Notes: generated by a model from the letters alone, not told the origin. 64,000 nt of DNA from an uncultured Prevotella sp. (GCA_946188165.1 CAMHTW010000014.1:1-64000), one strand, 5' to 3'. Positions 32,168 through 40,277 are shown, counted from the stretch's first letter. Numbers and translations are program-made.

Positions 32168-33672
32168 AGCATTTTTTCCTTTCTCTTCTTCTCTTTTTTC
32201 CAATATCTTTGGCTGCTCAACAGCGAAGTTGGGGTAATCAGGGCGATGGGACGTATCGTAATCCCGTGCTTTGCGCAGACTTCAGCGACCCTGACGTGAT
32301 TCGCGTTGGGGGAATGTACTATATGGTGGCCAGCGACTTCCACTTCTTGGGGATGCAGGTACTTGAGTCGGAGGACGGCGTCAATTGGCGTTACATTTCG
32401 CAGATATACCGTCGGTTGGACGAACCAGGCTGGGATGCGATGGTGCACTATGCCGGCGGCTCGTGGGCACCGGCCATCCGCTATCATAACGGACTATTCT
32501 ACGTCTATTTCTGCACGCCCGACGAGGGGCTGTTCATGTCCACCTCCAGTGATGCGCATGGACCTTGGTCGCCGTTGCACTGTGTACAGCATGTAGAGAA
32601 GTGGGAGGACCCGTGTCCGTTCTGGGACGACGACGGACAGGCCTACCTGGGTCGTAGTCGCCACCGTGCGGGACCTATCATCGTACACCGTATGTCGGCA
32701 GACGGACGGACACTGTTAGACGAGGGCGTTACCGTGTACACAGGCCCCGTAGCCGAGGGTACGAAGTTCATGAAACGCAACGGCTACTACTATCTAATCA
32801 TTCCCGAAGGGGGCGTCGGCACGGGCTGGCAGACGGTGCTTCGTGCACGCAACATCTACGGTCCCTACGAACGGCGCATCGTCCTCGAACAAGGTTCAAC
32901 CAACGTAAACGGGCCGCATCAGGGTGCCCTTGTTGAAGGAAACAATGGCGAGTGGTGGTTCTATCATTTCCAAGAGACGCCCGTGCTGGGCCGTATCGTA
33001 CATCTTCAACCCGCCCGATGGGTGGACGACTGGCCCGTGATAGGCACGGACCTCGATGGCAATGGCATCGGCGAACCTGTCGCCAGCACTAAGTTTGCCA
33101 GCGCCCGTAATGGCAAAATCATCGCGAACAGCGAAACCTTCACCCTCCAACAATCTGACGAATTCAATGGCTCACTGGGACTTCAGTGGCAATGGAACCA
33201 CAACCCCGTGGATTCGCATTGGAGCCTGACGGAACGCAAGGGCTGGCTAACGCTACATGCCCTGTCTGCCGACAGCCTGAAACAGTGTCGCAACCAGCTG
33301 ACACAGAAGGTTGTTGGCTATCGCAGTATGGCTACGACACTCGTCCAACAAGAAGGCCAATGCTACAGCGGTTTGTTTGTGTCGGGCAAGCTGTTCCGTG
33401 GTGTCGGTCTATGTGCTGACGGCATATTCGTCGAGGTAGGCGGTCAGCACCACATGGTCCGTAGAGGCAAGTTTGCAAAGGTGTACCTCCGCGTCAGCAT
33501 CGACGCTGAGCGCAATCAGCACCAGTTCTACTACAGCACGGACGGCAAGCGGTTCAAGAAGGCTGGCGAATCGTTCGCCATGAGGGGAGGCTATTGGAAG
33601 GGCATCCGCACCGGACTGTTCTGCTACGGACAGGACGGACATGCGCAGTTCGATTACTACCGCGTGGAGTAA
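32164..33672 (+). CDS. Glycoside hydrolase family 43 (beta-xylosidase/arabinofuranosidase-like)
   Basis: 502 residues. A signal peptide (about 1-18, ending SLAAQQ) is followed by a five-bladed propeller: ADFSDPDVIR contains the catalytic base Asp, WEDPCPFWDDDGQAYL the pKa-modulating Asp, and EGTKFMKRNGYYYL the acid Glu. The C-terminal 190 residues form a beta-sandwich module as in many bacterial GH43 xylosidases. It probably releases xylose or arabinose from plant polysaccharide fragments in the periplasm, together with the GH28 enzyme. Last gene of the chain starting at 26798. Confidence 0.88.
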   Translation: MKHFFLSLLLFFPISLAAQQRSWGNQGDGTYRNPVLCADFSDPDVIRVGGMYYMVASDFHFLGMQVLESEDGVNWRYISQIYRRLDEPGWDAMVHYAGGSWAPAIRYHNGLFYVYFCTPDEGLFMSTSSDAHGPWSPLHCVQHVEKWEDPCPFWDDDGQAYLGRSRHRAGPIIVHRMSADGRTLLDEGVTVYTGPVAEGTKFMKRNGYYYLIIPEGGVGTGWQTVLRARNIYGPYERRIVLEQGSTNVNGPHQGALVEGNNGEWWFYHFQETPVLGRIVHLQPARWVDDWPVIGTDLDGNGIGEPVASTKFASARNGKIIANSETFTLQQSDEFNGSLGLQWQWNHNPVDSHWSLTERKGWLTLHALSADSLKQCRNQLTQKVVGYRSMATTLVQQEGQCYSGLFVSGKLFRGVGLCADGIFVEVGGQHHMVRRGKFAKVYLRVSIDAERNQHQFYYSTDGKRFKKAGESFAMRGGYWKGIRTGLFCYGQDGHAQFDYYRVE

Positions 33673-33683
33673 TCATCCATCCT

Positions 33684-33715
33684 ACCCACCCCCAGCCCCT
33701 CCCGAACGGGAGGGG
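33684..33715 (-). repeat. 33-bp-type palindromic repeat (family 1), intergenic
   Basis: ACCCACCCCCAG then CCCCTCCCGAACGGGAGGGG: the inverted layout of the element at 35241. It lies 11 bp after the GH43 stop. Beyond it (33720-33770) are simple CATCAGCCATCAACC repeats that run into the end of xerD. Confidence 0.85.
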
Positions 33716-33719
33716 AGTT

Positions 33720-33769
33720 ACATCAAACATCAGCCATCCTACATCAGCCATCAACCATCAGCCATCAAC
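33720..33769 (+). repeat. Simple CATCAGCC/CATCAACC repeats overlapping the 3' end of xerD
   Basis: About four imperfect copies of CATCAGCCATC or CATCAACCATC. They supply the last codons (V-D-G) and the stop of xerD on the minus strand. No other function is visible. Confidence 0.65.
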
Positions 33770-34681
33770 CCGCTTAAGATTACGGGGGTGGTGGTTCAGA
33801 ATCTGTTCCCTGAGGGTTGACATATCGATATGCGTATAAATCTCCGTCGTTCCTATGGACTCATGGCCCAGCATGGCCTGGATGGCGCGAAGGTCGGCAC
33901 CGCCTTCAAGTAAGGCCGTAGCAAACGAGTGGCGCAGGGTGTGTGGCGAAATGGTTTTCTGAATGCCTGCCGCCACAGCCGTTTCCTTAATCATGATGAG
34001 TATCATGACGCGCGTCAGATGCGCGCCCCGTCGGTTCAGAAACACAAAGTCCTCCTCGCCCGGTTTTATCTTCATCTCGCGACGGTCCATAAACCAGTAG
34101 TCCAGTTCCTTGATGGCACGCGGAGAGATGGGTACAAGCCGTTCTTTCGAGCCTTTTCCTAAGATGCGGACATACTGTTCCTGTATAAAAAGGTCGGATA
34201 GCTTCAGGTTGACCAGTTCACTGACGCGCAATCCGCACGAGAACAATACTTCAATAATGGCACGATTGCGCTGTCCCTCCCACTTCGACAGGTCTATGGC
34301 GCCTTCAAGCATATCCACTTCCTCTGCCGAGAGTACTTCTGGCAAGTGCTCGCCCAATACTGGCGACTCCAAGAGTTCACTGGGATCGTCGTCACGATAG
34401 CCTTCCAACTCCAGAAAACGGAAGAACGAGCGCACGCCGCTCAGTATTCGGCACTGCGAACGCGCGTGTATGCCGATGTCGTGCAGCGAGGCGGCAAAGT
34501 GTTGCAAGTCCGACAGCTCCACGTCGAGGACATCCTTGTCCACAGCGTCCAGATAGTTGATCAGCTTCAGCAGGTCACGGATGTAAGCATCCAGCGTATT
34601 TGGCGAGTAGCCACGCTGCAGTTTCAGGTAGCGCTGATAGCTGCGGATAATATTTGTAGGCGTTTTCTTGTCCTTTTCCAT
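33758..34681 (-). CDS. xerD: Tyrosine recombinase XerD
   Basis: 307 residues from the ATG at 34681. The longer frame to 34792 would start upstream of the promoter box at 34705-34713 and inside aroQ, so it is rejected. The SAM-like N-terminal core-binding domain (YLKLQRGYSPNTLDAYIRDL) is followed by the catalytic domain with R in SCGLRVSELV, H-x2-R in SPHTLRHSFA, H in GHESIGTTEIYTHI and the nucleophilic Y in the same block. XerD resolves chromosome dimers at dif with XerC (not in this window). The short C-terminal tail VDG comes from a simple repeat. Confidence 0.93.
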   Translation of the reverse strand: MEKDKKTPTNIIRSYQRYLKLQRGYSPNTLDAYIRDLLKLINYLDAVDKDVLDVELSDLQHFAASLHDIGIHARSQCRILSGVRSFFRFLELEGYRDDDPSELLESPVLGEHLPEVLSAEEVDMLEGAIDLSKWEGQRNRAIIEVLFSCGLRVSELVNLKLSDLFIQEQYVRILGKGSKERLVPISPRAIKELDYWFMDRREMKIKPGEEDFVFLNRRGAHLTRVMILIMIKETAVAAGIQKTISPHTLRHSFATALLEGGADLRAIQAMLGHESIGTTEIYTHIDMSTLREQILNHHPRNLKRVDG

Positions 34682-34691
34682 TTTTATTTCG

Positions 34692-34713
34692 TACCTTTGT
34701 AGGCGCAAAGGTA
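34692..34713. promoter_or_regulatory. Divergent promoters of aroQ (plus) and xerD (minus)
   Basis: TACCTTTGT at 34692-34700 faces right and TACCTTTGC at 34713-34705 faces left; the two boxes nearly abut and make a palindrome. They put the xerD start at 34681. Confidence 0.65.
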
Positions 34714-34730
34714 CAAAATCTTTTTGAATT

Positions 34731-35177
34731 ATGAAAATTCTGATTGTCAATGGTCCTAATTTAAATCTGTTGGGTGTCCGCGAACCCGGCATCTATGGTT
34801 CGTCATCCTTCGAGCAGTATCTGCCCAAGTTACAAGCCCAGTATCCCGACGTAGAAATCGAGTATTTCCAGAGCAATATTGAAGGCGAGCTCATCAACAA
34901 GATGCAGGAAGTCGGCTTTACCTACGACGGTATTGTGCTGAATGCAGGTGCTTACACACACACTTCCGTTGCCCTGCACGACTGCATCCGTTCGCTGAAA
35001 TTGCCCGTCATCGAGGTCCACATCAGTAACGTCCATCAGCGCGAAGAGTTCCGCCACCATTCCATGATATCGGCGGCCTGCCGTGGCGTCATCTGTGGCT
35101 TCGGTCTCGACTCTTACAGACTGGCCATTGAAGCGCTAATAAACAGCCCCTCCCGTGTGGGAGGGGAGTCAGAATAG
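34731..35177 (+). CDS. aroQ: 3-dehydroquinate dehydratase, type II
   Basis: 148 residues. GPNLNLLGVREPGIYG is the active-site start of type II enzymes, Y (IYG) is the catalytic tyrosine, the later LNAGAYTHTSVALHD and EVHISNVHQREEFRHHS carry the conserved Asn, His and substrate-binding residues. It converts 3-dehydroquinate to 3-dehydroshikimate in aromatic amino-acid synthesis. The normal protein ends near IEAL; here the last 10 residues (NSPSRVGGESE) and the stop are supplied by a tail-less copy of the GC palindrome (35147-35166). Confidence 0.96.
   Translation: MKILIVNGPNLNLLGVREPGIYGSSSFEQYLPKLQAQYPDVEIEYFQSNIEGELINKMQEVGFTYDGIVLNAGAYTHTSVALHDCIRSLKLPVIEVHISNVHQREEFRHHSMISAACRGVICGFGLDSYRLAIEALINSPSRVGGESE
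35147..35166 (+). repeat. Palindromic core of the family 1 repeat at the end of aroQ
   Basis: CCCCTCCCGTGTGGGAGGGG, a perfect 8-bp stem with a 4-nt loop and no GGGGGTGGGT tail. It is in the same codon phase as the copies at 5211 and 35241. Confidence 0.85.
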
Positions 35178-35220
35178 TTCGAATCTATGGTTATATTTCT
35201 AAACACAAAAATTAGAATCC

Positions 35221-35898
35221 GTGGATAAAGTAACTAAACACCCCTCCCGCACGGGAGGGGCGGGGGGTGGGTTTGGTCTCGAATCCTACATATTGAACCA
35301 TATCGAGCCAGAACCCGACTATCTCTATCGGCTCTGGCGCGCCACCAATATCCACATGCTGCACGGTCGCATGGCATCAGGCCACCTGCAAGGTCGTTTG
35401 CTCAAGATGCTGGTCAAGATGATTCGTCCCAAGAACGTCCTTGAAGTAGGAACCTTCAGCGGTTACTCCGCCATCTGCATGGCTGAAGGGCTGGAAAAGG
35501 GCGGTATGGTCTATACCTTTGAAATCAACGACGAGCAGGAAGACTTTACCCGTCCTTGGATAGAAGGGTCGCCCGTCGCTGACCGCATCCGTTTCATCAT
35601 CGGCGATGCCAACACAGAAGCCCCAAAGTTAGGCATTACCTTCGACATGGCCTTCATCGACGGAGACAAACGCACCTATCGCGATACCTATGAGACGGTA
35701 CTCGCCCTGCTGCGGCCTGGCGGTTTTATTGTGGCGGACAATACGCTGTGGGATGGTCACGTCGTGGACCACAATTATGACCGCGACCCGCAAACTCAGG
35801 GTATCGAGACGTTCAACGACTACGTGATGCACGATGACCGTGTTGAACAAGTTATACTGCCACTTCGCGACGGTTTAACACTCATTTACAAGCGTTAA
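35221..35898 (+). CDS. SAM-dependent O-methyltransferase, family 3 (CCoAOMT-like)
   Basis: 225 residues from the GTG at 35221, the only start in this frame after the stop at 35200-35202. The Rossmann fold has VLEVGTFSGYSAICMAEGL (SAM-binding), MVYTFEINDEQ, FIDGDKRTYRDTYE (metal-binding Asp) and VADNTLWDGHV. It belongs to the family that methylates catechols or hydroxylated aromatics; physiological substrate unknown. Residues 7-18 (HPSRTGGAGGGF) are coded by the 33-bp palindromic repeat at 35241-35273, before the conserved ESYILNHIEPE. It follows aroQ by 43 bp. Confidence 0.88.
   Translation: MDKVTKHPSRTGGAGGGFGLESYILNHIEPEPDYLYRLWRATNIHMLHGRMASGHLQGRLLKMLVKMIRPKNVLEVGTFSGYSAICMAEGLEKGGMVYTFEINDEQEDFTRPWIEGSPVADRIRFIIGDANTEAPKLGITFDMAFIDGDKRTYRDTYETVLALLRPGGFIVADNTLWDGHVVDHNYDRDPQTQGIETFNDYVMHDDRVEQVILPLRDGLTLIYKR
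35241..35273 (+). repeat. 33-bp GC-rich palindromic repeat (family 1), inside the methyltransferase gene
   Basis: CCCCTCCCGCACGGGAGGGG followed by CGGGGGGTGGGTT. It is closest in sequence to the copy at 5211-5243 and in the same codon phase. Confidence 0.9.
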
Positions 35899-35941
35899 GT
35901 CAACATTTTGCACAATTTTTGCACATTTTCCTTGCAAAATG

Positions 35942-35973
35942 TTTGGTAATTCAATAAAATTGCGTACTTTTGC
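35942..35973 (+). promoter_or_regulatory. Promoter of the Lrp-type regulator gene
   Basis: TTTG at 35942-35945, 19 bp, then TACTTTTGC at 35965-35973. It shows that the gene starts at the ATG at 36003 and not at 35970. Confidence 0.65.
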
Positions 35974-36002
35974 TTACAAATTGTAAAACAATACTATTAG
36001 CA

Positions 36003-36470
36003 ATGGAGAAAATTGACAATCTTGACAAGAAAATCCTTAGTATCCTGTCGAAAAATGCGCGCATTCCGTTCAAGGATGTTGCTGCAGAGTGTAATGTGAG
36101 CCGTGCTGCCATCCATCAGCGCGTACAACATCTGATTGACGCTGGTGTCATCATGGGCAGCGGTTTCGACGTCAATCCCAAGAGCCTCGGCTACTCTACC
36201 TGTACCTATGTAGGTATTACCTTGGAACGAGGCTCCATGTACAAGGATGTCGTAGAATGTCTGCACCACATACCGGAAATCGTCGAGTGCCACTTTACCA
36301 CTGGTCCTTACACCATGATGGTAAAACTATATGCACGCGACAACGAGCAGTTGATGCATTTGCTCAACGGACGTCTCCAGGATATTCCTGGTGTGGTGGC
36401 TACTGAGACGCTTATCTCGCTGGAGCAAAGCATCAAGCGAGATATACCCGTTTCTTTTGAAGAAAAATAA
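36003..36470 (+). CDS. Lrp/AsnC family transcriptional regulator
   Basis: 155 residues from the ATG at 36003. LDKKILSILSKNARIPFKDV and VSRAAIHQRVQHLIDAGVI (about 5-45) form the AsnC-type winged helix; residues 65-145 form the RAM ligand-binding domain (PEIVECHFTTGPYTMMVKL). Such proteins sense amino acids and form octamers on DNA. It lies before a C26-M19 peptidase fusion and a glutaminyl-cyclase-like gene, so it may control them; that is inference. A 23-bp gap separates it from the fusion gene. Confidence 0.92.
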   Translation: MEKIDNLDKKILSILSKNARIPFKDVAAECNVSRAAIHQRVQHLIDAGVIMGSGFDVNPKSLGYSTCTYVGITLERGSMYKDVVECLHHIPEIVECHFTTGPYTMMVKLYARDNEQLMHLLNGRLQDIPGVVATETLISLEQSIKRDIPVSFEEK

Positions 36471-36492
36471 ATCCGTAAAAACAAGTCGGGAA

Positions 36493-38265
36493 ATGGTAAA
36501 TCTTAAATCCTCAAATCAGTTCGACTGGCAGTCGCAACTGTCAACAGTCTATGCTTCCTTCCCCGAAGCCCAGCGCCGACCTGTCATCGGCATTACCGGC
36601 AACTATGGCGAACTTACCTGCAAACTTGCCGAGGGATACTATCGTTCTGTACAGCAGGCTGGTGGCGTACCAATTATCATTCCGCCATTGGCGAATACTG
36701 ACAGCATCATCAACACGTTAGAGCACATTGACGGTTTAATACTCAGTGGTGGTGCCGACTATAACCCGCTTTATGCCAACGAGGAGCCGATACCCGCATT
36801 GGGTGGCATCAATAGTGAGCGCGACCTGCCCGAATTGTTGATAACCCGCCTGGCATACAATCGTCAGATTCCTATCTTAGGTATCTGTCGTGGCATTCAG
36901 ACCTTGGCGATGGCTCTTGGCGGCAAAGTCCGTCAGGACATTAGCCAGAGTACTATCAAGCATTCGCAGGAAGCCGAGCGCTCAGAGCCTACCCATAGCG
37001 TCACAGTCAAGAAGGATTCCACCTTATATGATATATATAATAAGAAAGATAAACTCTATGTCAACTCGTTCCACCATCAGGCCGTAGGCGATGCTGGCCA
37101 ATTGTTCAGTGTCACGGCAACAGCCCCTGACGGTACTATCGAGGCCATCGAGAGCAACGAATATAAGAGTATCTTGGGCGTACAGTGGCATCCCGAATGC
37201 CTCACAGAAGGTTTACCACTTTTCGAGTGGATTGTCAACGAAGCCACCGCCTATCGTGATGCCTGCGACATGCACCAACGTGTGCTGACGCTCGACACCC
37301 ACTGCGATACCCCGATGTTCTTCCCCAAGGGTGTAGATTTTGGTTCTCGCGACAAACAATTGCTCGTCGACCTCCACAAAATGACGGAAGGTCATCAGGA
37401 CGCAACTATCATGGTAGCATACCTGCCCCAGCCCAAGGCTGGCGAGGACTTCCGGTCACGTGTAGACTTTGATGTCGATGGGCCTACAGCCTACGCCGAC
37501 CTCATCTTCGACAAGATTGAAGCACTCGTAAAACGCAATAGCCAATATCTCAGCATTGCCCGCACGCCCAACGACCTCTGGATGAACAAGCATCTGGGCA
37601 AGAAGAGCATCATGTTAGGCATTGAAAACGGACTGGCTTTGGACGGCAAGATAGAAAACCTCCAGCATTTTGCCCAACGCGGCATTGTCTATATGACGCT
37701 GTGCCACAATGGTGACAACGACATCTGCGACTCGGCCCGTGGCAGTCAGACGCACAATGGTGTTAGTGCTTTCGGTCGTCAGGTCATCAGCGAGATGAAC
37801 CGCTTGGGTATTATGGTAGACCTCAGCCATGCTGCTGAAAAGAGCTTCTACGATGCCCTCGAAATATCCAGCACGCCTATTGTGTGCAGTCACAGCAGTT
37901 GTCGTGCTCTTTGCAACCACCCACGCAACCTCACTGACGACCAGATGCGTGCCCTGGCTGCTAAGGGTGGCGTCATGCAAGTCACATTATACAACGGTTT
38001 CCTCGTCAAGGATGGCGAAGCAACCATCGAGGATGCCATGCGCCATTTGCTGCATGCCATCGATGTGATGGGTATCGACCATGTAGGTTTGGGTACCGAC
38101 TTCGATGGCGATGGTGGCATTCGCGGACTTGCCAACTCCTCAGAACTCATCTATTTTACACGTCAACTCATGGCACATGGCTTCAACCAGGAGGATATCC
38201 AGAAGATTTGGGGAGGCAATTTCCTCCGTGTCATGCAACAATGCAACGCCACACTCCGACCTTAA
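36493..38265 (+). CDS. Fusion of a C26 glutamine-amidotransferase-like hydrolase and an M19 membrane dipeptidase
   Basis: 590 residues from the ATG at 36493; the frame from 36391 begins inside the Lrp gene. Residues about 30-255 are a PuuD-like gamma-glutamyl hydrolase: SGGADYNP, the nucleophile Cys in GICRGIQTLAM, and the His/Glu of QWHPEC. Residues about 262-590 are an M19 dipeptidase: metal-binding H-x-D in LDTHCDTPM, the bridging Glu in GIENGLAL, HSSCRA and DHVGLGTDFDGDGG. The two activities would remove a gamma-glutamyl group and split the remaining dipeptide. No signal peptide is seen. The final NATLRP and stop lie in a family 2 repeat. Confidence 0.85.
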   Translation: MVNLKSSNQFDWQSQLSTVYASFPEAQRRPVIGITGNYGELTCKLAEGYYRSVQQAGGVPIIIPPLANTDSIINTLEHIDGLILSGGADYNPLYANEEPIPALGGINSERDLPELLITRLAYNRQIPILGICRGIQTLAMALGGKVRQDISQSTIKHSQEAERSEPTHSVTVKKDSTLYDIYNKKDKLYVNSFHHQAVGDAGQLFSVTATAPDGTIEAIESNEYKSILGVQWHPECLTEGLPLFEWIVNEATAYRDACDMHQRVLTLDTHCDTPMFFPKGVDFGSRDKQLLVDLHKMTEGHQDATIMVAYLPQPKAGEDFRSRVDFDVDGPTAYADLIFDKIEALVKRNSQYLSIARTPNDLWMNKHLGKKSIMLGIENGLALDGKIENLQHFAQRGIVYMTLCHNGDNDICDSARGSQTHNGVSAFGRQVISEMNRLGIMVDLSHAAEKSFYDALEISSTPIVCSHSSCRALCNHPRNLTDDQMRALAAKGGVMQVTLYNGFLVKDGEATIEDAMRHLLHAIDVMGIDHVGLGTDFDGDGGIRGLANSSELIYFTRQLMAHGFNQEDIQKIWGGNFLRVMQQCNATLRP

Positions 38266-38272
38266 GGTAGGA
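38243..38272 (+). repeat. Family 2 repeat at the end of the C26-M19 gene
   Basis: GCAACGCCACACTCCGACC (38243-38261) followed by TTAAGGTAGGA; TCCGACCTT and AAGGTAGGA form a stem with one mismatch. It includes the stop TAA. Related copies: 38838-38868 and 40496-40526. Confidence 0.75.
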
Positions 38273-38324
38273 AAATGGCTAAAGCGATAACCTTGGTTAG
38301 AGAAGTGCAAAGTATCAAAGAACA

Positions 38325-39371
38325 ATGAATAATATCTCATTCCCTCATTTTCTCATTTTCTTCATTTCAGCTCTCTTCTGTTCGTGTAGCACCACCAAAA
38401 AGAGTCAGACAGCAGAACAGTCAGTCGTCAACATTGAGTTCAATGCAGACTCTGCGTATACCTTCTGTGCAGCCCAATGCAGTTTTGGGCCTCGCACCAT
38501 GAACAGCGAAGCACACGAGCAGTGTGCTCAGTGGATTCAACAGAAGTTCGAACAGTACGGATATAGTGTGGAACTGCAGAAAGCCGACCTGAAAGGCTAC
38601 GACGGCACCATCCTTAAAAGCACGAATATCATCGCCCGTCAGACTGCAGACAGCAGACAGCAGCCATCTACGCGTATCCTTATCTGCGCCCATTGGGACA
38701 GCCGGCCCTGGGCTGACAACGATCCTGACGAGGCCAACTGGCGTAAACCCGTGATGGCAGCCAACGACGGCGCATCTGGTGTGGCTGTCATGCTCGAACT
38801 GGCCCGCCTGCTACAACACAACCATGGGTCAGAGATTGCAACGCCACACTCCGACCAAGGATCGGAGAACGATTCTGCTCGTATGGCAGTTGACTTCATC
38901 TGCTTCGATGCTGAAGACTGGGGTGTTCCGCAATGGGAAGAACAGGTGGATGGCGACTCGTGGGCCCTTGGTGCACAATACTGGGCTGCCAGCAGTTTGC
39001 CCCAACAAGGCAACTACCAATTCGGTATCCTTCTTGATATGGTTGGTGGTCAGGGCGCTAAGTTCTATCGCGAGGCCTTCTCCATGCAATATGCACGCAA
39101 CATTGTGGAACGCGTATGGCAGGCCGCCAATACGGCGGGCTATGGCAGCATATTCCCTTATAAAGATAGTGGAGGCGTCACCGACGACCATGTTCCCGTC
39201 AACGAGAAGGCCGGCATTCCCTGTATCGACATCATCAACTACTATCCGGATTGCGAGCAGAGTTCATTCGGACCTACATGGCACACCATCAACGATGATA
39301 TGCAACATATCGACAAGAACACGCTTAAAGCTGTAGGCCAAACCCTCGTGCAATTAATCTATTCGGAGTAA
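38325..39371 (+). CDS. M28-family lipoprotein, glutaminyl-peptide cyclotransferase-like
   Basis: 348 residues. A lipoprotein signal peptide ends at FCSC, with cysteine at about 21. The M28 zinc site is visible in CAHWDSRP (His, then Asp in ANDGASG), FDAEDWG (Glu and Asp) and DDHVP, and the sequence PWADNDPDEANW and WALGAQYWA is like bacterial glutaminyl cyclases of Bacteroidetes, which cyclise N-terminal Gln of secreted proteins. Its signal peptide is coded by a CTCATTTT-type simple repeat, and residues about 168-184 (GSEIATPHSDQGSENDS), between two conserved blocks, come from a family 2 repeat. Confidence 0.85.
   Translation: MNNISFPHFLIFFISALFCSCSTTKKSQTAEQSVVNIEFNADSAYTFCAAQCSFGPRTMNSEAHEQCAQWIQQKFEQYGYSVELQKADLKGYDGTILKSTNIIARQTADSRQQPSTRILICAHWDSRPWADNDPDEANWRKPVMAANDGASGVAVMLELARLLQHNHGSEIATPHSDQGSENDSARMAVDFICFDAEDWGVPQWEEQVDGDSWALGAQYWAASSLPQQGNYQFGILLDMVGGQGAKFYREAFSMQYARNIVERVWQAANTAGYGSIFPYKDSGGVTDDHVPVNEKAGIPCIDIINYYPDCEQSSFGPTWHTINDDMQHIDKNTLKAVGQTLVQLIYSE
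38838..38868 (+). repeat. Family 2 repeat inside the M28 gene
   Basis: GCAACGCCACACTCCGACC (38838-38856), then AAGGATCGGAG; CTCCGA and TCGGAG form the stem. It is read as ATPHSDQGSE, a different frame from the copy at 38243. Confidence 0.75.
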
Positions 39372-39395
39372 TCCTTCTACCCCTACAGCTTACAA

Positions 39396-40277
39396 TTAGT
39401 CAATGCTTATCACCTGTAGCTGCTGACCTGAGTCAAGGGCTTCCTTAATGTCCTTACCACCACTCTGCACCTTACAGAGACTGATATCGGCGCCTTCAAC
39501 CTCCTCAACCTTCAGCTTGCCAATCTGAGACTTGGCCTCACGACCGGCAATAGTCTTTACGACATAGACGCCAAAGTGAAGACCTTCAAAGGCACCTTCG
39601 CGGCTACCCAAGTCGATATAAACTTCCTTCTGCTTGGTTTTCTTGGCTCTTGCACCTTCAAGAATATTGGCTTTCAAAGGCCTGTATTTGTTCAACCAGT
39701 TAGTAATCTGACGCGACAGCGTACTCATAGCACTCCTGATAGCCTGATCGCTTGTAGAATTTGACGGATAGCTGGAACTCTGGGCGTTGAACGAAGGACT
39801 GGACACCACATCGCCTGTCTTAGCATCCTTCAGGGTCAGCGTCACGTCAATCAACCCAGTGTAGGTTGTGGTAACTTTTGTCTTGCCATCCTTGTCCTTC
39901 GTGTCCTTACTTTCTGACTTGGCTGTAATATTAGTAATGACGGCATCGACAACGATATGACCTCCTTCCGCATTGTCACTCGACTGCAAAAGTCCTTCGT
40001 TGTAACGGAAGCGACGGGCATTGGAAAGTCCCTTGACGATGGCAGTCTTCACGTCTTCCTCAAACTTCGGAGCCTGAACCGAGGTCTTACCAGTCAGCAC
40101 ACCAGTAAGAATCTTGCTAACAGCATCACCTGTCGACATTTTCTCATCTCGATGCGTGTATTGCGAATTGTTCAGCACAATGTTATACTGTTTGTTTCTG
40201 TCAGCCGGAACATTTTGGGCTGAAATGGTAAAGGTGCAGCAAAGGACGGCTGCAAGCGTCATAACTAACTTTTTCAT
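39396..40277 (-). CDS. Exported protein of unknown function with a CsgG/LpoB-like and FlgT-C-like layout
   Basis: 293 residues from the ATG at 40277; the alternative at 40289 would leave a leader of only a few bases after the promoter box at 40300-40308. A signal peptide (about 1-20, ending TISAQN) is followed by a mixed alpha/beta domain and, at the C-terminus, by YIDLGSREGAFEGLHFGVYV and GKLKVEEVEGADISLCKV. The latter looks like the small barrel seen in FlgT and other outer-membrane-associated proteins. No function is claimed. It converges on the M28 gene with a 24-bp gap. Confidence 0.6.
   Translation of the reverse strand: MKKLVMTLAAVLCCTFTISAQNVPADRNKQYNIVLNNSQYTHRDEKMSTGDAVSKILTGVLTGKTSVQAPKFEEDVKTAIVKGLSNARRFRYNEGLLQSSDNAEGGHIVVDAVITNITAKSESKDTKDKDGKTKVTTTYTGLIDVTLTLKDAKTGDVVSSPSFNAQSSSYPSNSTSDQAIRSAMSTLSRQITNWLNKYRPLKANILEGARAKKTKQKEVYIDLGSREGAFEGLHFGVYVVKTIAGREAKSQIGKLKVEEVEGADISLCKVQSGGKDIKEALDSGQQLQVISID

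Noticed and set aside
33758..34792. Longer xerD frame starting at 34792
   Set aside because: It would start inside aroQ and upstream of the xerD promoter box at 34705-34713.
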